Source: Conexibacteraceae bacterium (lineage in GTDB: Bacteria; Actinomycetota; Thermoleophilia; Solirubrobacterales; Solirubrobacteraceae). From it: DNA of 20,854 bases. The DNA lies in the NCBI GenBank assembly GCA_009785395.1, contig WQWK01000003.1, positions 1 to 20,854 of the forward strand, given 5' to 3'. This document shows positions 7,078 through 14,554 of the stretch, in pieces; positions within the stretch are counted from its first letter, which is position 1, and each line of letters starts with the position of its first letter. The position numbers and the translations under genes are program-made. Below the pieces are notes generated by a model. That model searched no databases. It was not told the DNA's origin and worked only from the letters and a program-made list of their open reading frames with translations.

Positions 7078-8184
7078 GTGGACATATCGCGCGTTGAGGT
7101 CTTCGGCTACGACCTGAGTTACGTCCACGGCCGTTTCGTGCTGTCGGGCGGGCGCGAGGCCGACACGCTTCCGAGCACCGTCGTGCGTATCACGACGGTC
7201 GACGGTATCGAGGGCTTCGGCGAGGTGTGCCCGCTCGGGTCGGTCTACCTTCCAGCCCATGCCGCAGGTGCCCGGGCCGCTCTCCGCGAATTGGCACCCG
7301 CCGTCGTCGGCGTCGACGCGTCGAACCTGGGAGCGATCGAGGCTGCGATGGAGCGCGCCCTGATGGGTCACGGGTACGCGAAGAGCGCGATTGACGTCGC
7401 CTGCTGGGATGCCTTCGGCAGGGCAACCGGGGTACCGGTCTGCCAGCTTCTCGGCGGGCGACGGAGCGACGAGCTCCCGCTGTACGTTGCCGTACCGCTT
7501 GCGTCAGCAGCCGAGATGACGGGGTACGTCGAGGCGCGGCGCGCGGAGGGCTTTCGTCGTTTCCAGCTCAAGGTGGGAGGCAACCCACGGGACGACGTCG
7601 TCCGCATTCGGAGCGTCGTCGAGGCGACCGGACCCGACGAGGTGGTCGTCGCCGACGCTAACGGCGGATGGTCCCTCCAGGACGCGGTCGTAGCCGTGCG
7701 GGGAATCAGCGATCTCGAACGCGTCTTCGTCGAGCAGCCCTGTAGAACACTCGAAGAGTGCCTGGTCGTGCGGACCTGCACGACCCTGCCGATGATCCTG
7801 GACGAGAGCATCGTCGACGTGCAGTCGCTGCTCCGGGCACACCGCGAGCGCGCGATGGAGGCATTCAACCTCAAGCTCTCGAAGGTCGGTGGCCTTACCC
7901 GCGCGAAGCTGATGCGCGACCTCGCGGCCGCACTGGGCCTGCGCGTGACGGTCGAGGATACGTGGGGCGGCGACGTGATAACCGCTGCCGTGTCCCATCT
8001 CGCGGCAAGCACGCCTCCAGCGACGTTGTTCACCGTTTCGTTCATGAACGACTGGACGAACGAGCACATCGCCAGCGACGCTTCGCGTTCCAGCCTCGGA
8101 GTCGGCTCCGCCCCGATGGACCGAGGGCTCGGCGTCGACGTCGATATCGAGATGCTTGGCCCCCCGCTCTTCACCGCTCGATGA
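7078..8184 (+). CDS. Enolase-superfamily enzyme, cis-3-hydroxyproline dehydratase / hydroxyproline-betaine 2-epimerase type
   Basis: This is a 368-residue member of the mandelate racemase/muconate lactonising subgroup. Predicted metal ligands are D193 (ADANGGW), E219 (VEQPC) and D242 (LDES). General bases are K165 (FQLKVGG, the Q-x-K form rather than K-x-K) and K266 (LKLSKVGGL). From memory, GHGYAKSAIDVACWDAFG, FQ-x-KVG, EQPCRTLEEC and EDTWGGDVITAAVSHLAAST closely follow the HpbD / cis-3-hydroxy-L-proline dehydratase clade, and the length matches as well. Such enzymes abstract the alpha proton of a proline derivative, giving either epimerisation or dehydration. The GTG at 7078 has a GGAG ribosome site seven bases upstream. 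The frame is open back to 6943, but that part overlaps rpsL. The next gene overlaps its stop by four bases. Superfamily certain; exact substrate not decidable from sequence. Confidence 0.85.
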   Translation: MDISRVEVFGYDLSYVHGRFVLSGGREADTLPSTVVRITTVDGIEGFGEVCPLGSVYLPAHAAGARAALRELAPAVVGVDASNLGAIEAAMERALMGHGYAKSAIDVACWDAFGRATGVPVCQLLGGRRSDELPLYVAVPLASAAEMTGYVEARRAEGFRRFQLKVGGNPRDDVVRIRSVVEATGPDEVVVADANGGWSLQDAVVAVRGISDLERVFVEQPCRTLEECLVVRTCTTLPMILDESIVDVQSLLRAHRERAMEAFNLKLSKVGGLTRAKLMRDLAAALGLRVTVEDTWGGDVITAAVSHLAASTPPATLFTVSFMNDWTNEHIASDASRSSLGVGSAPMDRGLGVDVDIEMLGPPLFTAR

Positions 8185-9881
8185 ACAGCTCGCCGACGTT
8201 CAGCTTCGACGGCCGAGAGATCCCGATCCGCGATGGTGCGACGATCGCGGCGGCGCTCATTGCTGCCGGGGAATCCGAGCTCAAGCAGACTCGCCAGGGC
8301 GAGCGGCGCGGCGTCTTCTGCGGGATGGGCGTCTGCCAGGAGTGCCTCGTCGAGGTCGACGGCCGGCCGGGACAGCGCGCGTGTATGACCGGCGCGCGGG
8401 CGGGCATACGCGTTCGCCACCAGCCCGCACTGCCGCAGATGCCGACGCGCGTGTCGGCGGCGGATTCGGATGAGCGGGTGCGGCGCTGCGAGCTGCTCGT
8501 GGTCGGTGGGGGTCCGGCCGGGCTCAGCGCGGCCGCGGTCGCAGCCGAGGCGGGTCTCGATGTTGTGCTCGTCGACGAGCGGGCGAAGCTCGGCGGCCAA
8601 TACTTCAAGCAGCCGGCAGACGCGGGCGCGAGTTCGCCTACTGATTCGCAGTTCGCCGCCGGGAGGGCGCTGATCGAGCGGACGGCCGCAGCCGGCGTCG
8701 AGATCCGCACCGGCCTCCAGGTTTGGGGCGTGTTCGGGCTCGATGCGATCTGCGCGATCGGCGCCGATGTTCGCTGGCGATTCGAGTGCGATGCACTGAT
8801 CGCCGCGCCGGGGGCCTACGAGCGCGGGCTGCCGTTCCCGGGCTGGACGCTGCCGGGGGTGATGACGACCGGTGCGGCGCAGACGTTGTGGCGTAGCTAC
8901 CGGGTCGCGCCCGGAACGCGAATCCTCGTGTCCGGCAACGGGCCGCTCAATCTGCAGGTAGCGGCCGAACTGGTCGACGGCGGGGCAACCGTCGTCGGGG
9001 TAGCCGAGCTGGCCAAGGCGCCCGTTCCCGGCCGGCTGCGGGGGCTGACGCGGATGGCGCTGGCCGATCCCGGCCTCATCCGCGACGGCCTTCGCTATCG
9101 AGCCACGCTCGCCCGCGCGCGGGTGCCGGTCATGCACGGCTCGCTCGTGGTAGAGGTCCACGGCAGGGGCCGCCCACGGTCGGCGGTGGTCGTGGCCGTC
9201 GACCGACTCGGCCGTCCCCGCGCCGGGAGCGAGCGTCGGTTCGACGCCGACGCGGTCTTGCTGGGCTTTGGCTTCGTTCCCTCCACCGACATCGCCCGCG
9301 CGCTCGGCTGCCGGCACGAGGTGCCCGCAGGTGCCGGCGATCTCGTGACGGTCGTGGACGAGCGCGGTGCAACATCGCGCGAGCACGTCTGGGTAGTCGG
9401 GGACGGCGCCGGCATCCGTGGCGCCAGGCACGCTCAGGCGCAGGGCGAGCTGGCGGGCCTCGACGCGGCCCGCGCGTTGAGGGGGTCGATCAGCGAGACG
9501 CTGGCGCGACGCGAGCGCGCGGCTTTGCGTGCGGCAGCCCGGCACCGGCATTTCCAGTGTGGGCTCCGGGACGTGTTCCTCGCCCACCGCCACCAGGAGG
9601 AGTTGGCTGCGCCTGAGACGCCTATCTGTCGCTGCGAGGGCGTCAGCCGCGACGAGGTCGAGCGTGCGCTCGACGATGGAGCCGGCCACGTCGGCGCGAT
9701 CAAGCGGGTCACCCGAGCCGGCATGGGCCCGTGTCAGGGTCGCTACTGCGGGCCGGTGATCGCCGCAATGGCCGCCCGCCGGACCGGGCAGGCACTCGGC
9801 GAGCTATCCGGGTTCGCTCCAGCGCCGCCGGTCAAGCCGATCGAGATCCGCGCGCTGCTCGACGAGACCGGCGCACGCTGA
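8181..9881 (+). CDS. Fused [2Fe-2S]-FAD/NAD-[2Fe-2S] dehydrogenase subunit (HcnA-HcnB-like, D-hydroxyproline/opine dehydrogenase alpha type)
   Basis: This is a 566-residue fusion. Residues 1-95 are a small ferredoxin domain of the HcnA type with C47-x4-C52-x2-C55-x12-C68. A flavin domain follows with GGGPAG at 109-114 (LLVVGGGPAGLSAAAVAAEA), a LVDERAKLGGQYFKQ segment, and the GVMTTGAAQTLW region typical of HcnB/SoxA-like alpha subunits. The C-terminus (about 482-530) is a BFD-like [2Fe-2S] domain with C483-x-C485 and C518-x4-C523. In hydrogen cyanide synthase, octopine/nopaline oxidases and D-hydroxyproline dehydrogenase the first two parts are separate subunits working with a DAO-type beta subunit. 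That partner is probably the gene at 9889-11025 on the opposite strand, whose stop lies only seven bases away. The start overlaps the enolase stop (ATGA). Electron-transfer chemistry is well supported; substrate inferred from neighbours. Confidence 0.9.
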   Translation: MNSSPTFSFDGREIPIRDGATIAAALIAAGESELKQTRQGERRGVFCGMGVCQECLVEVDGRPGQRACMTGARAGIRVRHQPALPQMPTRVSAADSDERVRRCELLVVGGGPAGLSAAAVAAEAGLDVVLVDERAKLGGQYFKQPADAGASSPTDSQFAAGRALIERTAAAGVEIRTGLQVWGVFGLDAICAIGADVRWRFECDALIAAPGAYERGLPFPGWTLPGVMTTGAAQTLWRSYRVAPGTRILVSGNGPLNLQVAAELVDGGATVVGVAELAKAPVPGRLRGLTRMALADPGLIRDGLRYRATLARARVPVMHGSLVVEVHGRGRPRSAVVVAVDRLGRPRAGSERRFDADAVLLGFGFVPSTDIARALGCRHEVPAGAGDLVTVVDERGATSREHVWVVGDGAGIRGARHAQAQGELAGLDAARALRGSISETLARRERAALRAAARHRHFQCGLRDVFLAHRHQEELAAPETPICRCEGVSRDEVERALDDGAGHVGAIKRVTRAGMGPCQGRYCGPVIAAMAARRTGQALGELSGFAPAPPVKPIEIRALLDETGAR

Positions 9882-9888
9882 CTCGCGC

Positions 9889-11025
9889 TCATGGAGCGAA
9901 CGCGGAGACGTCGGTCTCGGGCCGGTGCCCGCAGACGAGCTCGGCCAGCGTCCGGCCGAGCAGTGGCCCCGCCGTGAACCCCATGTAGGGGAACGCCCCG
10001 ATGAACAACCCGGGGGCCCCAGGCAGCTGGCCGATCAGCGGCAGCCAGCTGGCGGTGGCGTTGACGAACCCAGCCCATGTGCGCAACAGCCGCGCCTGGG
10101 CGATTCCGGGGACGACCCGGGTCGCGACCGCGAGGTTGGCCAAGAGCGAGTCGCGATCCACCAGCGGCCGGCGGTCGCGCACTCGGGCTGGCCAGCCTCC
10201 CCCGATCAGGATCGAGCCGACCCGCGCCTGCTTGAGCGTCAGCGGCGCACCGGCGAAGTAGACGAGATGGCGGACCAGCGGCGCCACCGCCTCGGTCACC
10301 GATGCCTGGATCGGTTCGCGGCCCACGGCCACCGGAACTCCCGCCAGCGCGGTGACGGCCCCGGCCTCGACGCCGCCGCAGCTGACCACCTTCGCGCAGG
10401 CGACTTCGCCCGCGGAGGTCTGGGCGAGGAATCCGGCACCCTCGCGTGCCAGTGATGCCAGCTCGGTCCGCGGCCTGACGCGCGCGCCCGCGGCCACCGC
10501 CGCCCCCGCCAGGGCGGCGGTGGCCAGCAGCGGATTGGCCTTGCCCTCGTCGGGACAGAACTCGCCGCCGGCCATGCCCTCGGCCACGTAGGGGGCGAGC
10601 TCGTGCAGATCCGCCGCCGAGAGGAGCTCCGACGCCAGACCCTGCTCGTGCTCGATCGCCACCTTGCGCTCGATCGCCGGCAGCTGGTCCGGCGAGTCGG
10701 CGATCAGGATCCCGCCGGTGATCTCCACCTCGAGATCCACCCCGAGCTCGTCGCCGAGCCCGCGCCAGAGCTGGATCGCGTCGCGCAGGAAGCGGGTGGC
10801 CGGGGCGTAGGCGCGTGCCCAGCCGTCGCCACGCTCCATGAACGGCGGATGCTGGAGTTGGGCGTGCAGGCTGCCGGCGTTGGCGGCCGAGCCGGCCGAC
10901 CCGAGCTCTGAGCGTTCGACGAGGATTACGTCGACGCCCTCACGCGCGAGATACCAGGCGGTGGCGACGCCCGTGATCCCGCCGCCGACGACCAGCGCCT
11001 GGCAGCTATCGGATGTAGCTGGCAC
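9889..11025 (-). CDS. DAO-family FAD-dependent oxidoreductase (HcnC-like beta subunit)
   Basis: This is a 378-residue D-amino-acid-oxidase-fold protein. The N-terminal FAD-binding motif GGGITG is at 14-19 (ALVVGGGITGVATAWYLARE) with the ribose-binding acid E37. The segment ERSELGSAGSAANAGSLHAQ follows, and the DAO C-terminal FAD region ends FIGAFPYMGFTAGPLLGRTL. It resembles HcnC, SoxB and the beta subunit of D-hydroxyproline dehydrogenase, which carry the substrate-oxidising FAD. I chose the GTG at 11025 because it places the FAD motif at the normal distance; it overlaps the end of the SDR gene by 20 bases. The frame is open further upstream but lies inside the SDR. It is the last gene of the minus-strand operon and meets its predicted partner subunit tail to tail. 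It likely oxidises a C-N bond of an imino or amino acid. Confidence 0.88.
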   Translation of the reverse strand: MPATSDSCQALVVGGGITGVATAWYLAREGVDVILVERSELGSAGSAANAGSLHAQLQHPPFMERGDGWARAYAPATRFLRDAIQLWRGLGDELGVDLEVEITGGILIADSPDQLPAIERKVAIEHEQGLASELLSAADLHELAPYVAEGMAGGEFCPDEGKANPLLATAALAGAAVAAGARVRPRTELASLAREGAGFLAQTSAGEVACAKVVSCGGVEAGAVTALAGVPVAVGREPIQASVTEAVAPLVRHLVYFAGAPLTLKQARVGSILIGGGWPARVRDRRPLVDRDSLLANLAVATRVVPGIAQARLLRTWAGFVNATASWLPLIGQLPGAPGLFIGAFPYMGFTAGPLLGRTLAELVCGHRPETDVSAFAP

Positions 11026-11770
11026 CGTTGACGTCCAGCGTGGCGCCGCTGAGATGGCGGACCGTGCCGGAGGCGAGAAACGCGGTGAGCTCCGCGATCT
11101 CCCGCGGCGGGACCCACTCGCCCATCGCAAGCGTCGCGGTCACTGCGTCCTCGCCGCCCAGCTGAGCGGCCGAGATCTCGGACATGCGGGTGCGGACGAT
11201 GCCGGGCGCGATCACGTACACGAGCACCCCGTCCGCCGCGTGGGCGCGAGCAAGCGTCTGCGCGAGCGATTTCAACGCCGCCTTGGACGCGCTGTAGGCG
11301 AGCAGGCCGGGGTTGCCGGAGCCCCGCTGGGCGGCCCAGCTCGACAGGACGATCATCGTGCCGCCGCCAGAGCCCGCGAAGTGGCGTACCGCCGCTCGCA
11401 TGATGTTGGCCGGCTCGACCAGATTGACGGCCAGCGTCTGCTGCCATGCCTCGTCCCAGTCATCGTCGCTCGCCTCGAGCGGCGACTGGAGCATCACGGC
11501 CGCATTGCAGACCAACACGTCGATCCCGCCGCGCCACGCCATCGCCGTGTCCCACAGCTCGCGGCCGGCGCCGGGCTGGGCGAGATCGAGCGACACGAGA
11601 TGGCGGCGGTCCGCCGGGATCTCGGCGGTGGCGCGCTCGGCGCCCGCGTGATCGGTGTGGTAGGCGGCGATCACCGACGCGCCGGCGCGGCCCACCGCCG
11701 CCGTGATCTCGGCGCCGATCCCCTTAGAGGCGCCGGTTATCAGCACGGTCCTGCCGGTGAGATCGGTCAC
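11006..11770 (-). CDS. Short-chain dehydrogenase/reductase
   Basis: This is a 254-residue classical SDR. It has the cofactor motif TGASKGIG at 12-19, NAA at 89-91 (VLVCNAAV), and the catalytic set N116, S144, Y159 and K163 (YSASK). The C-terminal segment FLASGTVRHLSGATLDVNG is typical of FabG-like members. It would interconvert an alcohol and a ketone with NAD(P)H. The GTG at 11770 overlaps the DapA-family stop as GTGA; the longer open frame to 11950 lies inside that gene. Its place between a Schiff-base lyase and a flavin dehydrogenase suggests it acts on a hydroxy intermediate of the same pathway. No residue I can see fixes the substrate or the NAD/NADP preference. Confidence 0.9.
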   Translation of the reverse strand: MTDLTGRTVLITGASKGIGAEITAAVGRAGASVIAAYHTDHAGAERATAEIPADRRHLVSLDLAQPGAGRELWDTAMAWRGGIDVLVCNAAVMLQSPLEASDDDWDEAWQQTLAVNLVEPANIMRAAVRHFAGSGGGTMIVLSSWAAQRGSGNPGLLAYSASKAALKSLAQTLARAHAADGVLVYVIAPGIVRTRMSEISAAQLGGEDAVTATLAMGEWVPPREIAELTAFLASGTVRHLSGATLDVNGASYIR

Positions 11771-12711
11771 GCGGCGACGGCCGGCCCCGGTGCGAACCGA
11801 GCCGCGAGGTCGTCGAGTTCCTGCAGCAGCGGCGTCAGCTTGCTGACGCGCTCCACCCCCTCGGCGCCGAGGCTCGCGAACGTGGTCAGCGGCGGCCGCA
11901 CGTCGCCGACCGGGTACCCGGCGACTGCCGCGAGCGCCTTGGAGTAGCACTGGTGGCCGTAGGTCGGATGCCCCTCGGCGATGATCTCGTTGACCTGGTC
12001 GAGCTTGCGCTCGATGGCCTTGGCCTCCTCAACTCGCCCGGCGGTCAGCAGATCCCAGATCAGCGACGAAGCGCGCGGCGCGTAGTTGCCGAAGGGATTG
12101 ACATAGCCGACGGCGCCGAGCAGGAACGACTGGACGATCCGCTCTCCGGCGAACACCTGCATGACGCCGCCCGTCGCCTCGACGACGTCGTAGACGCGCG
12201 CAACGTCAAGGCTCGCTTCCTTGATGTAGCGCACGTTCTCGAGCGACTCGGTCAACCTCGCGACGAGCGCAGCCGACATGTCAACGTTGGAGGTGACTGG
12301 GTTGTTGTAGAGCATGATCGGGATCGAGACGGCTTCGCTGATCGCCCGGTAGTAGCCGAAGATCTCGTCCTCGGTCGGCGTGTAGTAGTACGGGGGGACG
12401 ATCATCAGGCCGTCGGCACCGAGGGCCTCGGCCTCCCTGCTGTACCGGACCGCGTTATCGGTGTAGGCGTTCATCGTGCCGACCAGGACCGGTACCCGCC
12501 CGGCCACGTGGTCGATCGTCGCCCTGACGAACTCGGTGCGCTCGGCGTCGGACACGGTCAGGAACTCGCCGGTGCTACCGAGGATGATCAGCCCCGGGAC
12601 CCCGGAGGCGAGCTGCCAGTCGATGAACCGACGATGGGCGTCTAGGTCGATCGCGTGGTGATCCTCGGTGAACGGCGTGATCGTGACGGTGTAGCTCCCA
12701 CGGAATGTCAT
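11767..12711 (-). CDS. DapA-family Schiff-base lyase (dihydrodipicolinate synthase / pyrroline-hydroxycarboxylate deaminase type)
   Basis: This is a 314-residue TIM-barrel enzyme of the DHDPS/NAL family. The Schiff-base lysine is K164 (YIKEAS), the catalytic tyrosine Y135 (LYNNP), and GSTGE at 45-49 carries the proton-relay threonine T47. These line up with E. coli DapA K161, Y133 and T44. Family members include dihydrodipicolinate synthase, N-acetylneuraminate lyase, keto-sugar-acid aldolases and 1-pyrroline-4-hydroxy-2-carboxylate deaminase. The neighbours (DAO oxidase, enolase, amino acid transporter) favour the last, a catabolic role, over lysine biosynthesis. The ATG at 12711 follows a strong AAGGAGGT. 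Another ATG seven codons upstream is less well placed. It lies 40 bases downstream of the ABC ATPase gene. Family sure, reaction inferred. Confidence 0.9.
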   Translation of the reverse strand: MTFRGSYTVTITPFTEDHHAIDLDAHRRFIDWQLASGVPGLIILGSTGEFLTVSDAERTEFVRATIDHVAGRVPVLVGTMNAYTDNAVRYSREAEALGADGLMIVPPYYYTPTEDEIFGYYRAISEAVSIPIMLYNNPVTSNVDMSAALVARLTESLENVRYIKEASLDVARVYDVVEATGGVMQVFAGERIVQSFLLGAVGYVNPFGNYAPRASSLIWDLLTAGRVEEAKAIERKLDQVNEIIAEGHPTYGHQCYSKALAAVAGYPVGDVRPPLTTFASLGAEGVERVSKLTPLLQELDDLAARFAPGPAVAA

Positions 12712-12714
12712 GTG

Positions 12715-12722
12715 ACCTCCTT
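12715..12722 (-). promoter_or_regulatory. Strong ribosome binding site of the DapA-family gene
   Basis: AAGGAGGT on the minus strand is a full anti-Shine-Dalgarno match, three bases before the ATG at 12711. It settles the start over the upstream in-frame ATG at 12732, since that codon precedes this site. It is the clearest ribosome site in the operon and may raise enzyme output relative to the transporter genes. Confidence 0.75.
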
Positions 12723-12751
12723 CTCTGTGCATGTCAGTTGCTCTCCTCCCC

Positions 12752-13531
12752 TCAAAGCAGACGGGACAAGAAGCGCCGGGTCCGCTCATGGCGCGGCGCG
12801 CTCAGCAACTCGTTCGGCGGGCCTTGCTCGACGATCACGCCGTCGTCCATGAACACGACCCGGTCCGCGACGTCGCGGGCGAAGGACATCTCGTGGGTCA
12901 CGACCAGCATCGTCATCCCGTCCGACGCCAGGCTCCGCATCACGTCGAGCACCTCGCCGACGATCTCCGGGTCGAGCGCCGAGGTCGGCTCGTCGAACAG
13001 CATCAGCTTCGGGGACATCGCCAAAGCGCGCGCGATCGCCACCCGCTGCTGCTGGCCGCCCGACAGCTGGCGCGGGTAGGAGTCCGCCTTTTCGGCCAAG
13101 CCGACCCGGTCGAGCAACTCCATCGCCGCCTGCTGGGCGATGTGCTTGGGCGTCCGAGTCACCTGAGTCGGTCCCTCGATGATGTTCTCGATCGCGGTCT
13201 TGTTTCCGAACAGGTTGAAGTGCTGGAAGACCATCCCGATCGAGACGCGCTGCTTGGCCAGCTCGCCTGGGGGGAGCGGGACCAGCCGGTTGCGGCGCGT
13301 GTATTCGCCGATCAGTTCGCGGTCGAGGATCACGCGACCCGCGGTGGGGACCTCGAGGCGGTTGACGCAGCGAAGCAGCGTCGTCTTGCCGGAGCCGGAC
13401 GCGCCGATCAGGCAGACGACCTCGCCGACCGTGATGTCGAGGTCGATGCCCTTGAGCACCTGGCTGTCGCCGAAGCTCTTGTGGATACCCTGGAGCCGCA
13501 GCAGCGGGTGGGCGTGTGCGGTCGTGGTCAT
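12752..13531 (-). CDS. Polar amino acid ABC transporter ATP-binding protein (GlnQ/HisP type)
   Basis: This is a 259-residue single-domain ABC ATPase. Walker A is GASGSGKT at 43-50, followed by the Q-loop (MVFQHFNLF), signature [17 protein letters not shown], Walker [15 protein letters not shown], and H-loop [16 protein letters not shown]. The phrase FQHFNLF and the sequence TSALDPE place it in the polar amino acid uptake (PAAT) family. It has an unusually charged insert around [19 protein letters not shown]. It would energise the permease encoded just upstream (three bases between them). The ATG at 13531 is reasonable; the conserved domain begins about ten residues later. Confidence 0.95.
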   Translation of the reverse strand: MTTTAHAHPLLRLQGIHKSFGDSQVLKGIDLDITVGEVVCLIGASGSGKTTLLRCVNRLEVPTAGRVILDRELIGEYTRRNRLVPLPPGELAKQRVSIGMVFQHFNLFGNKTAIENIIEGPTQVTRTPKHIAQQAAMELLDRVGLAEKADSYPRQLSGGQQQRVAIARALAMSPKLMLFDEPTSALDPEIVGEVLDVMRSLASDGMTMLVVTHEMSFARDVADRVVFMDDGVIVEQGPPNELLSAPRHERTRRFLSRLL

Positions 13532-13534
13532 CGC

Positions 13535-14506
13535 TCAGACGCTGGGGCGGGCCCCGGGACGCAGGATCGCCGTCGCGTTCGCCCCGATCCGCTGGAGCAT
13601 CGTCGGCGGCGCGTTGCGCGAGGTTCCGCGGCCGAAATGCCGCTCGAGATAGGCCTGGCCGATCGAGGCGATCGTCGTCATGACCAGGTACCAGATGCTC
13701 GCGACCACGAGCAGCGGGATCGTCGCGAAGTTCGCCGAGGAGATCAGCTGGGCCGTGCCCAGCAGCTCGAGGATCGAGATCACGCTGACCAGGCTCGAGT
13801 CCTTCAGTAGCGCGATGGCGTTGTTGCCGGTCGGCGGGATGATCACCGGCATCGCCTGCGGCAGGATGATCCGGCGCATCGCCTGGCCGCGTGTCATCCC
13901 GAGCGCGTGCGACGCCTCCAGCTGGCCCTCGTCGACCGACAGGATCCCGGCGCGGACGATCTCGCACATGTACGCGGCCTGGTTCAGGCCGAGCGCGAGA
14001 CACCCGGCGGTGAACGGAGCGATCAGCGAGTTGGTGCTCCACGAGGCGAACGTCGGACCGCCGAACGGCACACCCAACGAGATCCTCGGCAGGAACAGCG
14101 CCAGGTTGTAGAAGAACAGGATCTGCACCAGCAGCGGCGTGCCGCGGAAGAACCACAGGTACATCGACGCCGCGCCGTTCATGATGACGCTCGGCGACAG
14201 CCGCATCAGCGCGAGCACGAGGCCGAGGGAGATGCCGATCGCCATCCCGATGGCGGTCAGCTCGATCGTCTTCAGGGCTCCCAGCAGGATCGAGTGCGCC
14301 GTCAGGTAGTGCTTGACCGTGCCCCACTCGATCCGCTTCGACGTGACCAGTATGCGGACCAGGTCGACGACCAGCAGCACCACGATCACCCGGCCCAACC
14401 AGCGCACGCCGGCCGAGGCGGTGCCTGACAGGCTGGCCTTCGGACGGCGCTCGACGTGACCGTCGAGCGCCGTCACGAGATCGCCGGATTCACGGGCCGC
14501 GTTCAC
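13535..14506 (-). CDS. Polar amino acid ABC transporter permease
   Basis: This is a 323-residue inner-membrane permease of the His/Glu/Gln/Arg transporter type. The N-terminal 35 residues are polar and cytoplasmic, followed by a first span (about 36-55). The family motif FFRGTPLLVQ is at 119-128. The EAA coupling loop is at 197-217 (EASHALGMTRGQAMRRIILPQ), followed by VIIPPTGNNAIALLKDSSLVS, which is characteristic of this family. Only one permease gene is present, so the channel is presumably a homodimer. The start is a GTG at 14506, 48 bases after the binding-protein stop; the longer N-terminal tail leaves some doubt about the exact start. The C-terminus extends about 35 residues past the last predicted span. 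Confidence 0.93.
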   Translation of the reverse strand: MNAARESGDLVTALDGHVERRPKASLSGTASAGVRWLGRVIVVLLVVDLVRILVTSKRIEWGTVKHYLTAHSILLGALKTIELTAIGMAIGISLGLVLALMRLSPSVIMNGAASMYLWFFRGTPLLVQILFFYNLALFLPRISLGVPFGGPTFASWSTNSLIAPFTAGCLALGLNQAAYMCEIVRAGILSVDEGQLEASHALGMTRGQAMRRIILPQAMPVIIPPTGNNAIALLKDSSLVSVISILELLGTAQLISSANFATIPLLVVASIWYLVMTTIASIGQAYLERHFGRGTSRNAPPTMLQRIGANATAILRPGARPSV

Positions 14507-14554
14507 GGCTTCCCGTCATACCACCTCACCGTGTGGCTTTTTGGGTTCGCTCGG

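Noticed and set aside
7368..9689. A very long open frame on the minus strand opposite the enolase and dehydrogenase genes.
   Set aside because: Its translation is rich in Arg, Pro, Ala and Ser with no recognisable domain, and it runs against two well-supported genes. Long antisense frames are expected in GC-rich DNA.
11767..12711. Annotation as lysine-biosynthetic dapA.
   Set aside because: The catalytic residues are shared by the whole family, and the neighbours are amino acid transport and oxidation genes with no lysine pathway gene.
14521..14542. CCAC/GTGG hairpin followed by five T residues on the plus strand, between the binding protein and permease genes.
   Set aside because: The stem is four pairs, and the T-run is on the strand with no gene to terminate; the minus-strand genes here form one operon.
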